Assembly: GCA_947174975.1 (NCBI GenBank)
Contig: CAMWLA010000071.1
Location: 1 to 6,210, forward strand
DNA length: 6,210 bases
Source: an uncultured Clostridia bacterium
GTDB lineage: Bacteria; Bacillota; Clostridia; Christensenellales; Borkfalkiaceae
Reading direction: 5' to 3'
Part shown: positions 1 to 6,144 of the stretch, in pieces
How the letters are laid out: each line of letters begins with the position of its first letter
How positions within the stretch are numbered: the stretch's first letter is position 1
Made by a program: the position numbers and the translations under genes
Notes under the pieces: model-generated
Databases searched by the model: none
What the model was told of the DNA's origin: nothing
The model's input: only the letters and a program-made list of their open reading frames with translations

Positions 1-78
1 AAATATAATAATTTCCGCAAAAAATTATACAAGAAAAAGACGTATTATTTGTTTTTTTGGGGTACTACTCCCACGCCC

Positions 79-110
79 AAAACTGCCGCCGACGGTTGTC
101 GGGGTTTTTT
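79..110 (+). terminator. Rho-independent terminator of an upstream unit
   Basis: A 5-bp stem, CCGAC (89-93) and GTCGG (98-102), closes a GGTT loop and is followed by GG and six T. The flanking AAAAC (79-83) can also pair with GTTTT (104-108), across an unpaired GCCG on the left arm. It lies upstream of the promoter at 145, so it should end a plus-strand transcript entering from the left. The gene it serves is not visible; a possible TAA TAA at 6-11 could be its end, but too little is present to call it. Confidence 0.7.
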
Positions 111-144
111 ATGTGCGGGTAAAAATTAGGGTTGAAATGAAAAT

Positions 145-173
145 TTGACATATATCCCTCAAAGTAATATAAT
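145..173 (+). promoter_or_regulatory. Consensus sigma-A promoter of the FucI-like gene
   Basis: TTGACA (145-150) and TATAAT (168-173) are both perfect hexamers and are 17 bases apart. The expected transcription start is near 180, giving a leader of under 30 nt. A-rich DNA upstream could act as an UP element. A palindrome, TTAATT-N4-AATTAA (173-188), overlaps the end of the -10 and the likely start site and could be an operator, but in such AT-rich DNA it may be chance. Confidence 0.85.
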
Positions 174-206
174 TAATTTTGTAATTAAAAAATCGAAGAG
201 GCTAAT

Positions 207-1391
207 ATGAATATAAAAGTTGCCACGTTTCAATCAAGATTGCAACATTCGCCCGAATTCAATAAGGAAATAAACGAATTTATCCGCGACGTAGAAACTG
301 CGTTAGGCGATAAGCTCGTATTTACCGATTTGGAAGATTACGACTGCGACCTTAAACTGATATTCGTTCAAACGGGCGGTTCGGAAGGATATTTTCTTAA
401 AAACTTTGACAAATTGAAAGAACCTTATTATATTCTTACGAACGGCGCAAACAACAGCCTTGCGGCGTCATTGGAGATTTTGACTTACTTAAACCTTAAA
501 AACAAACAAGGCGAAGTGCTGCACGGCGACGCTGAATATATTGCCGAACGCATAAAAACCATTGCACAGACCAACAAAATAATAAAGCAACTAAAATGTG
601 CGCGTTTGGGAGTTATCGGGACGCCGTCCGATTGGCTGATATCCTCCGTACCCGACTTTCGCGTTGTAAAAGAAAAACTCGGCATAACGCTTTTAAACGT
701 TCCTCTTGCCGAAGTCGAAAAATTTGCTTCTATGCCTCACCCCGCCAAAATCGCCGCGTCCGATTACAAAAAATACAACTCAAAGGATATGGGCACGTCC
801 ATATCTATTTACGACGCTATTTTGAAAATTGCCGAAGATAATAACCTTGACGGCGTAACGATAAGATGCTTCGACTTGCTTTCTTCCTTAAAAGGCACGG
901 GTTGCCTTGCGCTTGCCGAATTGAACCGCCGCGGAATTATCGGCACTTGCGAAGGCGACGTTACTGCTATGATTTCGATGTACATAGCAAAACTTGTCTC
1001 GGGGCAATCGAGCTTTCAAGCAAACCCGTCGCGTTTGGATACGAAAAACAACAAAGTGGTATTCGCTCACTGTACCGTGCCGTTCGATATGGTAACGGAC
1101 TACCGCTTCGATTCTCACTTCGAAAGCGGCATAGGCGTTGCGATAAAGGGCGAATTGAAAACGGATAAAGTTACCGTATTCAGAATGTCGTCCGACTTGA
1201 AGAGCTATTTCGTTTCATCCGGACGTATCGTTAAAAATACGGACGACAAAAATTTGTGCCGTACACAAATAGTCGTAGCGCTCGACAAACCGGTGACCGA
1301 ATTATTAACGGCGCCTTGCGGTAATCATCACGTTATTTTTTACGGAGATTACGCCGCACAAATCGATAATTTAATGAAAACGTTAATCTAA
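207..1391 (+). CDS. FucI/AraA-like sugar isomerase family protein
   Basis: This 394-residue protein resembles the short L-fucose/L-arabinose isomerase-like proteins (COG2407 type), which are cytosolic and shorter than classical FucI. The N-terminal half is an alpha/beta region of Rossmann-like strands (VATFQ at 5-9, LGVIGTPSDW at 134-143). The C-terminal half carries the recognisable parts: IRCFDL at 219-224, a Cys-rich CLALAELNRRGI stretch at 233-244, CEGD at 248-251, AHCT at 287-290, FDSHFESG at 301-308 and GNHH at 372-375. The acidic and histidine residues in these motifs are the likely metal and substrate ligands, by analogy with FucI. The start is supported by GAAGAGG (195-201), 5 nt before the ATG. 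It appears to be a single-gene unit between a consensus promoter and a strong terminator. No sugar transporter or kinase lies beside it, so the substrate cannot be inferred and isomerase activity is a family-level guess. Confidence 0.85.
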   Translation: MNIKVATFQSRLQHSPEFNKEINEFIRDVETALGDKLVFTDLEDYDCDLKLIFVQTGGSEGYFLKNFDKLKEPYYILTNGANNSLAASLEILTYLNLKNKQGEVLHGDAEYIAERIKTIAQTNKIIKQLKCARLGVIGTPSDWLISSVPDFRVVKEKLGITLLNVPLAEVEKFASMPHPAKIAASDYKKYNSKDMGTSISIYDAILKIAEDNNLDGVTIRCFDLLSSLKGTGCLALAELNRRGIIGTCEGDVTAMISMYIAKLVSGQSSFQANPSRLDTKNNKVVFAHCTVPFDMVTDYRFDSHFESGIGVAIKGELKTDKVTVFRMSSDLKSYFVSSGRIVKNTDDKNLCRTQIVVALDKPVTELLTAPCGNHHVIFYGDYAAQIDNLMKTLI

Positions 1392-1396
1392 AAAAT

Positions 1397-1429
1397 AAAA
1401 TAGCAGCGTGAAGTGCACGCTGCTATTTT
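1397..1429. terminator. Bidirectional terminator between convergent genes
   Basis: A perfect 14-bp inverted repeat, AAAATAGCAGCGTG (1397-1410) and CACGCTGCTATTTT (1416-1429), surrounds the 5-nt loop AAGTG. It begins 5 bases after the FucI-like stop codon and lies 21 bases past the YegP stop codon. Each strand has a T run at the 3' side of the stem, so it can terminate both genes. Confidence 0.95.
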
Positions 1430-1450
1430 CGTATAAAAATACGCTGATAA

Positions 1451-1822
1451 TTATTCTTCGGTTACCGTTGCATTAACTACGTTTGTACGAACGCTGTCTA
1501 TGCCGTTTTTGCAACTGTTCTTCGCGGTATAGCCCTCGCTTGCCAAGATAGGTTCGCCGTTTCTCGCTTTCAAGCGGAAACGGAATTCTCCTATTTTATC
1601 GAGATATATCTCGAATTTAGGACATTTTTCAACATTATACTCAGCAACAGTTTGATCCTCTACCTCGGCAATAGGAGCATTAGTTATAACGCTTGCAATG
1701 CTGTCCTTACAAGTTTGCAGAGTGTTAAGTACTTCCCCGCTTGTTGCAATAATCTCACCGTTTTCGGCTTTCAAATTGAAGGTAAAGCCTAAGTTGTTCT
1801 GCTTAATGACAAATTTTCCCAT
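1451..1822 (-). CDS. YegP/DUF1508 family protein with two tandem repeats
   Basis: This 123-residue protein consists of two copies of the roughly 55-residue DUF1508 (UPF0339, YegP) module. Repeat 1 (about 3-50) has FTFNLKAENGEIIATS and a Cys at 38. Repeat 2 (about 69-115) has FRFRLKARNGEPILAS followed by EGYTAKNSCKNGIDSV. Each shows the family's strand, NGE turn (21-23 and 88-90) and Cys-containing helix. Repeat 1 has lost the canonical EGY/K segment (GEVLNTLQTC instead), so the copies have diverged. There is no signal peptide or membrane helix, so it should be cytosolic. The molecular function of the family is not established; it is often discussed in connection with stress. It converges on the FucI-like gene and is transcribed from its own promoter, divergently from the deaminase-like operon. 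Confidence 0.9.
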   Translation of the reverse strand: MGKFVIKQNNLGFTFNLKAENGEIIATSGEVLNTLQTCKDSIASVITNAPIAEVEDQTVAEYNVEKCPKFEIYLDKIGEFRFRLKARNGEPILASEGYTAKNSCKNGIDSVRTNVVNATVTEE

Positions 1823-1829
1823 TTGTATT

Positions 1830-1838
1830 TCATCTCCT
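1830..1838 (-). promoter_or_regulatory. Ribosome binding site of the YegP gene
   Basis: On the minus strand AGGAGATGA matches the anti-16S complement AGGAGGTGA at 8 of 9 positions and ends 7 nt before the ATG at 1822. It contains an ATG of its own in another frame, which opens only a non-family reading frame. The spacing supports the ATG at 1822. Confidence 0.75.
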
Positions 1839-1864
1839 CATTTTCTTTTGTTATCAGTAATTTT

Positions 1865-1893
1865 ATTTTATGGCATTTTTCTTTGTAAGTCAA
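1865..1893 (-). promoter_or_regulatory. Promoter of the YegP gene
   Basis: On the minus strand TTGACT (1893-1888) and TAAAAT (1870-1865) are separated by exactly 17 bases. The predicted start near 1858 gives a leader of about 35 nt containing the AGGAGATGA ribosome site. It is back to back with the promoter at 1943-1971, about 50 bases away. Confidence 0.75.
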
Positions 1894-1942
1894 GAGAATG
1901 TTCAATAATTTTCTCGTCGCCGAGCGCAATAAATACAACATC

Positions 1943-1971
1943 TTGACACGAATATTGTGGTATGATACAAT
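1943..1971 (+). promoter_or_regulatory. Promoter of the deaminase-like operon
   Basis: TTGACA (1943-1948) is 17 bases from TACAAT (1966-1971). A TG at 1963-1964, one base before the -10, makes it an extended -10 promoter as well. The predicted start near 1978 gives a leader of about 30 nt before the ATG at 2009. Confidence 0.8.
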
Positions 1972-1972
1972 A
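1953..1972. promoter_or_regulatory. Operator-like inverted repeat over the -10 region
   Basis: TATTGT (1953-1958) and ACAATA (1967-1972) form a perfect 6-bp inverted repeat with an 8-base centre, lying over the spacer and the -10 of the deaminase-like operon promoter. A second small palindrome, GTAT-G-ATAC, lies inside at 1960-1968. The placement is what a repressor site would need, but no regulator is encoded nearby and chance is possible. Confidence 0.35.
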
Positions 1973-2008
1973 AATTAAATCTTATAATTTTTCACAAAAG
2001 AGGTTTAA

Positions 2009-3106
2009 ATGAAGTTTGAAATTAATTGGCCGTATCCGATTATAAACGGCGGTAATGCAGAATTTACGCAAAAATATAGTTTGAGCGTTAACGAAAAACA
2101 AAGTTATGTGCGTGCCCCCTACTTTTGCGCCGGCGTTTATATTTCAAATTTAATCAATGCTTGTAACGTTGATAAGGAAGTTGGAGGCTATCCGGATTCA
2201 GAGGCGTATTCTGCATGGCGTGCAATCAATGGTGACGGCTATTTAGCACGAAACTATTTTGAGGGTAACAGAAATTTCATTTTATATGATTCAATGGCTT
2301 TCCCCGCATTCTGCATTCATAAGAATATAAAAACTATGCTTAAAGAAGTTGGCAATGGCTTGGTTCAAGGGAACTTAAATGATTTATGTAAATGCACCAA
2401 AGATTTGCTTGACGAACAAACTGTTAATATACTGAAAGATAATCCGAACGACGAAACCAAACAAGAGATAATTCAGTCGTGTATCGATGCGTATATCACT
2501 CCCTATTATAAATTACTAACGTCTTCGATAAATGACAAAGGCAAAGAATTTTACAACAGTTTGCGTGACTGCTTGGAAAAGTATAATGACGATAAGCACA
2601 AATTGATAAAAGAATATTTATCGGTTGAAAACAAAGATGCGCGCTGTTTCGCGACGTTTATCAAAAAAGCAGATCATGCAAAATACGTTTCATTCAGCGG
2701 TTCGGTTGACGCCAAAAATTATGACATCCTCAAGTGGTTAGGTAAGAATAGTCCGGAGAATTTTGTCTACGTTGCGGAAAAAATTTGCGCAGCATTAAAA
2801 GCAAAATTTGTTCCTATCAATTTAAATACGAGAAAATATTTTACATATGACTATTCTGATCCGATTTCACTTGATTCCATTTATCAAGATAAATCAATTA
2901 AAGACTTGATTGATAATAATGTGGAGAATAAAGTTATTGGAGAATACTCTTGTTGCGAACGGAAAATCTTTGGTGAGTTTAACGATAATACTCCCGACGG
3001 ATCACTTTACGTTAAATTTAAAATATGTGCAGAGTGTGATTTGGGTTTGAATTATCAACGCAGAAACGGAAACACGATTATCTTGTATGACGGGTTGAGG
3101 TGTTAA
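2009..3106 (+). CDS. Unknown protein with C-terminal deaminase-like zinc motif
   Basis: I do not recognise this 365-residue protein as a whole. The N-terminal third is of unknown fold and contains YVRAPYFCAGVYISNLINAC (33-52) and NFILYDSMAFPAFCIHK (89-105). A charged, helix-rich middle follows (about 105-222). The C-terminal part (about 225-365) has the layout of the cytidine deaminase-like fold: a helix at 250-265, strands near 266-280, then YSCCERKIF (313-321), 22 residues after E317 to ICAEC (339-343), a helix, and the strand NTIILYDG (355-362). C315, C340 and C343 would bind zinc and E317 would be the proton-shuttling glutamate. CCERKIF resembles CAERTAIF of cytidine deaminases, but the Pro before CxxC is missing, so it is a divergent member at best. 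The protein has 14 cysteines and no signal peptide or membrane helix. AAAAGAGG (1996-2003), 5 nt upstream, supports the start. The next gene follows after 46 bases with no promoter seen between, so they are probably co-transcribed. Substrate (free nucleotide, DNA or RNA) is unknown. Confidence 0.9.
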   Translation: MKFEINWPYPIINGGNAEFTQKYSLSVNEKQSYVRAPYFCAGVYISNLINACNVDKEVGGYPDSEAYSAWRAINGDGYLARNYFEGNRNFILYDSMAFPAFCIHKNIKTMLKEVGNGLVQGNLNDLCKCTKDLLDEQTVNILKDNPNDETKQEIIQSCIDAYITPYYKLLTSSINDKGKEFYNSLRDCLEKYNDDKHKLIKEYLSVENKDARCFATFIKKADHAKYVSFSGSVDAKNYDILKWLGKNSPENFVYVAEKICAALKAKFVPINLNTRKYFTYDYSDPISLDSIYQDKSIKDLIDNNVENKVIGEYSCCERKIFGEFNDNTPDGSLYVKFKICAECDLGLNYQRRNGNTIILYDGLRC

Positions 3107-3152
3107 ATTAACCTATCACGAAAGTAATTTAAACATATGAAGGAGAATTAAT

Positions 3153-3701
3153 ATGAATATCGAAGGTATTATTGCAGTAGTTTCCGCGTGTTTTGCGGTT
3201 ATAACGTCGGTTGCAAGTTTTACAATAAATTTCATTCAAGGACGCAGAGAACGAACGCGGCAAGTTATTTTAACAAACCGTATAAAATATATGGATGAAA
3301 TGCGCGAGGGATTTACCAGTTTTATCGGATTAGCCCACAGCGACGCAATAAAAGCAGCGAAAAACAATTCCGAAGTATTAAAAAGCTTTTCAAGTAATCT
3401 GTTTATCGGCTACGGTAAAATTAAAACTTACATAAAACCTTTTTACGATATTGACCGTGAACTTCTCGATGCATTGGAAAACACTTATAAATGCGTTTTG
3501 TCTATGCTTAACGGTGAAAAGAACGACGGAGCCGAGCTGGAACTTCTACGCAAAGACTTTGAGAAAAAATATCTCAAATATGATTGGGCGTATTGGAAAT
3601 ACATTCAGCGCCAAAAAGAAGGCAACTTTATGAACAGCGACGACGCCTTCGACCGCGTTTACTACGATTTTGTTAAATCTATCCCCGAGAATATACAATA
3701 A
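3153..3701 (+). CDS. Small membrane-anchored protein, function unknown
   Basis: This 182-residue protein has one strongly hydrophobic helix at about 5-28 followed by RRERTR (31-36). By the positive-inside rule the N-terminus faces out and the rest is cytosolic. The tail looks mostly helical. Its NRIKYMDEMREGFTSFI segment (42-58) resembles a pattern common in short bacterial single-helix proteins (N-R-I-x-W/Y-x-x-E-x-R), which have no assigned function that I know of. The C-terminal part is rich in aromatic and charged residues (YLKYDWAYWKYIQRQKE at 140-156). AAGGAG (3140-3145), 7 nt before the ATG, fixes the start. It lies 46 bases behind the deaminase-like gene and is probably its operon partner, perhaps placing it at the membrane; that is inference. 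No clear terminator follows, and its 3' end faces a minus-strand promoter at 3846-3874. Confidence 0.85.
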   Translation: MNIEGIIAVVSACFAVITSVASFTINFIQGRRERTRQVILTNRIKYMDEMREGFTSFIGLAHSDAIKAAKNNSEVLKSFSSNLFIGYGKIKTYIKPFYDIDRELLDALENTYKCVLSMLNGEKNDGAELELLRKDFEKKYLKYDWAYWKYIQRQKEGNFMNSDDAFDRVYYDFVKSIPENIQ

Positions 3702-3724
3702 TACATTTAAAGCCGCTTGTGGAA

Positions 3725-3796
3725 TCAGCATTTGCACGCCATATTGCATCTTGACGTAAGTAAAAACGATATAATTTTTTTGTTACAATAAGGCAA
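3725..3796 (-). pseudogene. Truncated 5' end of a radical SAM-like gene
   Basis: A minus-strand reading frame begins at TTG (3796-3794), 6 nt after GGGGAG (3808-3803), and runs 23 codons to a TGA (3727-3725). It ends in ISFLLTSRCNMACKC. This matches the usual start of radical SAM domains: a hydrophobic strand, then T-x-R-C-N-x-x-C-K-x-C, whose three cysteines hold the 4Fe-4S cluster. The frame breaks just where the third cysteine and its aromatic partner should come, and neither other frame downstream continues the domain. With a full promoter and ribosome site in front, the simplest reading is a real gene cut by a rearrangement at about 3725-3732. Alternatives are a Cys-rich leader peptide, a stand-alone small peptide or chance. 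No selenocysteine element is visible, and reading through the TGA meets TAA six codons later. Confidence 0.5.
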
Positions 3797-3845
3797 AACG
3801 TTCTCCCCGGTTAATTATTAAACCGTTACGACAATATTTTACATA

Positions 3846-3874
3846 ATTATACTTTATTTGCGTTAAAAAGTCAA
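3846..3874 (-). promoter_or_regulatory. Promoter of the truncated radical SAM-like frame
   Basis: On the minus strand TTGACT (3874-3869) is 17 bases from a perfect TATAAT (3851-3846). The transcript would start near 3839 and carry a leader of about 43 nt. A small hairpin, CGGTT-N8-AACCG (3825-3808), abuts the GGGGAG ribosome site. The promoter lies 20 bases past the stop of the HD-RyR-SLOG gene and points at the 3' end of the membrane-protein gene, so the RNA would be antisense to it unless stopped first. Confidence 0.75.
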
Positions 3875-3893
3875 CAAATAGCTTACGGCGTAT

Positions 3894-6140
3894 TTATCTG
3901 TAACAGTTGATTATGTGGATAGACTTACCTTCCTGCAACCCGCGGTCTTTTGCAATCTTTAAGCAATGGAAAGTGCCTCCGCGGTTAACGGGTTCGCCCA
4001 TATCGCTGTGTAAATCAAGCTCTTTTCCGTCCCAAAGCGCTATTACTTTATCGCATTTTTCAATGAGGTATTTGCTTGCTTCATAATATACGAACGCGGG
4101 ATCGGGCACTACCTTACACGATACCGTCTGCGCAAGTAAGTGCCTCATTTTCATGACGTCTTCTTCCGACATAGGGTGTCCGTTAATTTCACCGTCGTGA
4201 ATTACGTCTTGTATGTAATCTTCGTATTCCATAGGAATTACGGCTTTTGTCGTCAGATTAAGATCGCATGCGCATTCCGCAATGAGCAAATCGGCGCCCG
4301 CAGCGTAGCAAGTCCTTACTATTACGCGGTAATCTTTGGCGTAGCGTAAAAGTATCTGTTTTACTTGTTCCTTTAAAGCTTCTCTGTCGTCTGTAAAATA
4401 TCTGTGACCCGTTCCCGCTATAACAAGGTCGGGCTTACGTCCGGCACGGTAGCTGTATATTTTGATATTGTTGCCTAAGCGCCTTAAAAGAGGAATTATA
4501 TTATTTACCATCAGCGCATCTTTGCTCTGCTCTTCTTTAGTAAGCACTTCATAAGGTACAATATCTTTATGTATTTTCTTTGCGTTTCTTTCCTCATTAT
4601 CAGTATAGTCCACGCCGTAGCACCAACCAGATTTAAGCTTTTCTTTTACCCAACGTGTATGCTCTTCACGGCAAAGAAAGCTTAAATTATCGGGCCCTAC
4701 CCCGATTTCGGGATTGTTAAAGTCGTCCACTATCGGATAATCGAGATCTTTACTGCTGTAAAAACAATTTATAAGCTCTAATTTGTACGCATAAGATTTT
4801 GCTTGTTCGATATTGGAAACTTTAAATTCAAGCGGAAGCGACGCGAAATCCGAATTTATGTGCGAAATATTGTTTACGCGGCAATGCTCGTCATAGCTTG
4901 CGTGTATTGCTTTTGCAAAGTCGCAAAGATTAATAAAGCTATCTTCAGACGCGTAAATCTTTGTACGCTTGTTTTTCTTCTTTTCTTTAACGGATGCGGT
5001 AATTTTTAAATCGGATTCGATTAACCCGTAAATTTTGGTAACGAAGTTGCCGTCTTGAATTTCATCAAAGCTTTTATTGGGCCTCTTCTTCAAGAATCCG
5101 CTGCTGTAATCGTCGATAGAATAACTTTCGAAAATATAATTAACGGTAATTGAATTATCGTCCATCAAAAATTCTGCGTCCCACGCTATGGGGTCGCGTT
5201 TGCTCAATTTGCCGTACGCAAGCCTATCCCAGTTTTGCAGCTCGTCACAGACAATAAGCAAATAAGCAAGCGGGTGTTCCGTAAGTTTGATACGGTGAGC
5301 ATTTTCGATATCGTACTTATTTAAACTGTTATGAAGTAAAATGGCGGTTAATACGTCCAAAACTTTTTCTGTAAAATCGACGTCTTTATTATCAAGAATA
5401 CGTTTCGCTAATATAACTGAACTGAAATATCCGTGGTCCATAAACTGCGGTTGAACTTCTACCCGCGATTTGAGTTTTTGGGCTATAGCTTTACTGTCGT
5501 AACCGTTTCTCTTTTCAAGTCCGTAAGCAAGCAATTGATTTATAGACTTAAATTTATTTGCTATGTTCAATGTGCGGCTGACGTCCGCAGCCGTTTCATC
5601 GTCGATAGCAAGAAAGCTATCCATATTGCCGAAAGTTACGTAAGGCTTAACGCCCTCAGTCCACAATTCGCCGACGTAAGTTTTTATCTGTTCGTGCGCA
5701 AGCTGGAACGGATAACCGATATCGTGAAAAAGCGAGGACATGCCCCACAGTCTTAAAAACTCTTCAGCACCGCCCTCTTGTATATTATAAAAATTTTTAA
5801 AAGCTTCGCGATATTTGCCGTCGCACGCATATATTGAAAGACCGAGGGCAAAAACGTACACAGAATGCGAATAATGATCGCGGTGCTTTGTAAGAAGCTC
5901 GCCGGTATGATACTCGTGGTCCGACAAAGTTTCAAGTAATTTTTGCGTATTGTCGTAACCTTTGCCGAACAACTTGAAAATTTCGCTGAAACAAAAATAA
6001 ACGACGAAAGCATCATCCTTTTTACCCGATGCAAGAAAACTTTGCAACGCTTTTTTTAGACAATGCATATCGTCGGAAGGTATTGTGCCGTATTCGGACA
6101 AATCAAAATACCGATCGCAGAGCTGAGATAATTTATTCAT
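3894..6140 (-). CDS. HD - RyR - SLOG multidomain nucleotide-signalling protein
   Basis: This 748-residue cytosolic protein has three recognisable parts. Residues about 75-310 form an HD phosphohydrolase-like domain: RDHYSHSV (87-94), SLFHDIGYP with H139-D140 (136-144), MDHGYFSS (234-241), ILLHN (267-271) and LLIVCDELQNWDR (294-306) supply the expected His/Asp ligands, so it looks catalytically intact. Residues about 488-556 match the RyR domain: EEHTRWVKEKLKSGWCYG, then HKDIVPYEVLTKEEQSKD and IIPLLRRLG. Residues about 569-746 form a SLOG domain: VIAGTGHRYF (573-582), AAGADLLIAECA (613-624), IALWDG (700-705) and RGGT (720-723). The stretch at 310-480 includes a Lys-rich linker (385-394) and is unassigned. 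RyR and SLOG are thought to bind nucleotide-type ligands in bacterial conflict systems, and HD domains often hydrolyse nucleotides or phosphodiesters. A sensor-hydrolase is therefore plausible, but the substrate is unknown. It has its own promoter, and no clear terminator follows. Confidence 0.9.
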   Translation of the reverse strand: MNKLSQLCDRYFDLSEYGTIPSDDMHCLKKALQSFLASGKKDDAFVVYFCFSEIFKLFGKGYDNTQKLLETLSDHEYHTGELLTKHRDHYSHSVYVFALGLSIYACDGKYREAFKNFYNIQEGGAEEFLRLWGMSSLFHDIGYPFQLAHEQIKTYVGELWTEGVKPYVTFGNMDSFLAIDDETAADVSRTLNIANKFKSINQLLAYGLEKRNGYDSKAIAQKLKSRVEVQPQFMDHGYFSSVILAKRILDNKDVDFTEKVLDVLTAILLHNSLNKYDIENAHRIKLTEHPLAYLLIVCDELQNWDRLAYGKLSKRDPIAWDAEFLMDDNSITVNYIFESYSIDDYSSGFLKKRPNKSFDEIQDGNFVTKIYGLIESDLKITASVKEKKKNKRTKIYASEDSFINLCDFAKAIHASYDEHCRVNNISHINSDFASLPLEFKVSNIEQAKSYAYKLELINCFYSSKDLDYPIVDDFNNPEIGVGPDNLSFLCREEHTRWVKEKLKSGWCYGVDYTDNEERNAKKIHKDIVPYEVLTKEEQSKDALMVNNIIPLLRRLGNNIKIYSYRAGRKPDLVIAGTGHRYFTDDREALKEQVKQILLRYAKDYRVIVRTCYAAGADLLIAECACDLNLTTKAVIPMEYEDYIQDVIHDGEINGHPMSEEDVMKMRHLLAQTVSCKVVPDPAFVYYEASKYLIEKCDKVIALWDGKELDLHSDMGEPVNRGGTFHCLKIAKDRGLQEGKSIHIINCYR

Positions 6141-6144
6141 AATT

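Noticed and set aside
1..132. Plus-strand frame open from the window edge to a TAG at 130
   Set aside because: It runs straight through the terminator hairpin and its T run and gives a low-complexity peptide; it is more likely non-coding read by chance.
596..1168. Overlapping alternative frames inside the FucI-like gene on both strands
   Set aside because: They lack ribosome sites and recognisable motifs, while the main frame carries the family motifs throughout.
3725..3727. TGA after CNMACKC as a selenocysteine codon
   Set aside because: Only five sense codons follow before TAA, no SECIS-like hairpin is evident directly after it, and the product would not make a radical SAM domain.
3546..3749. 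A 67-codon open frame on the minus strand opposite the membrane-protein gene, with an ATG at 3749
   Set aside because: It has no ribosome site, lies almost wholly antisense to the better-supported plus-strand gene, and does not continue the radical SAM-like frame.
3751..3775. TTGACG and TATAAT on the plus strand after the membrane-protein gene
   Set aside because: The hexamers are only 13 bases apart, and the same DNA reads as the radical SAM-like frame on the other strand; no plus-strand gene follows.
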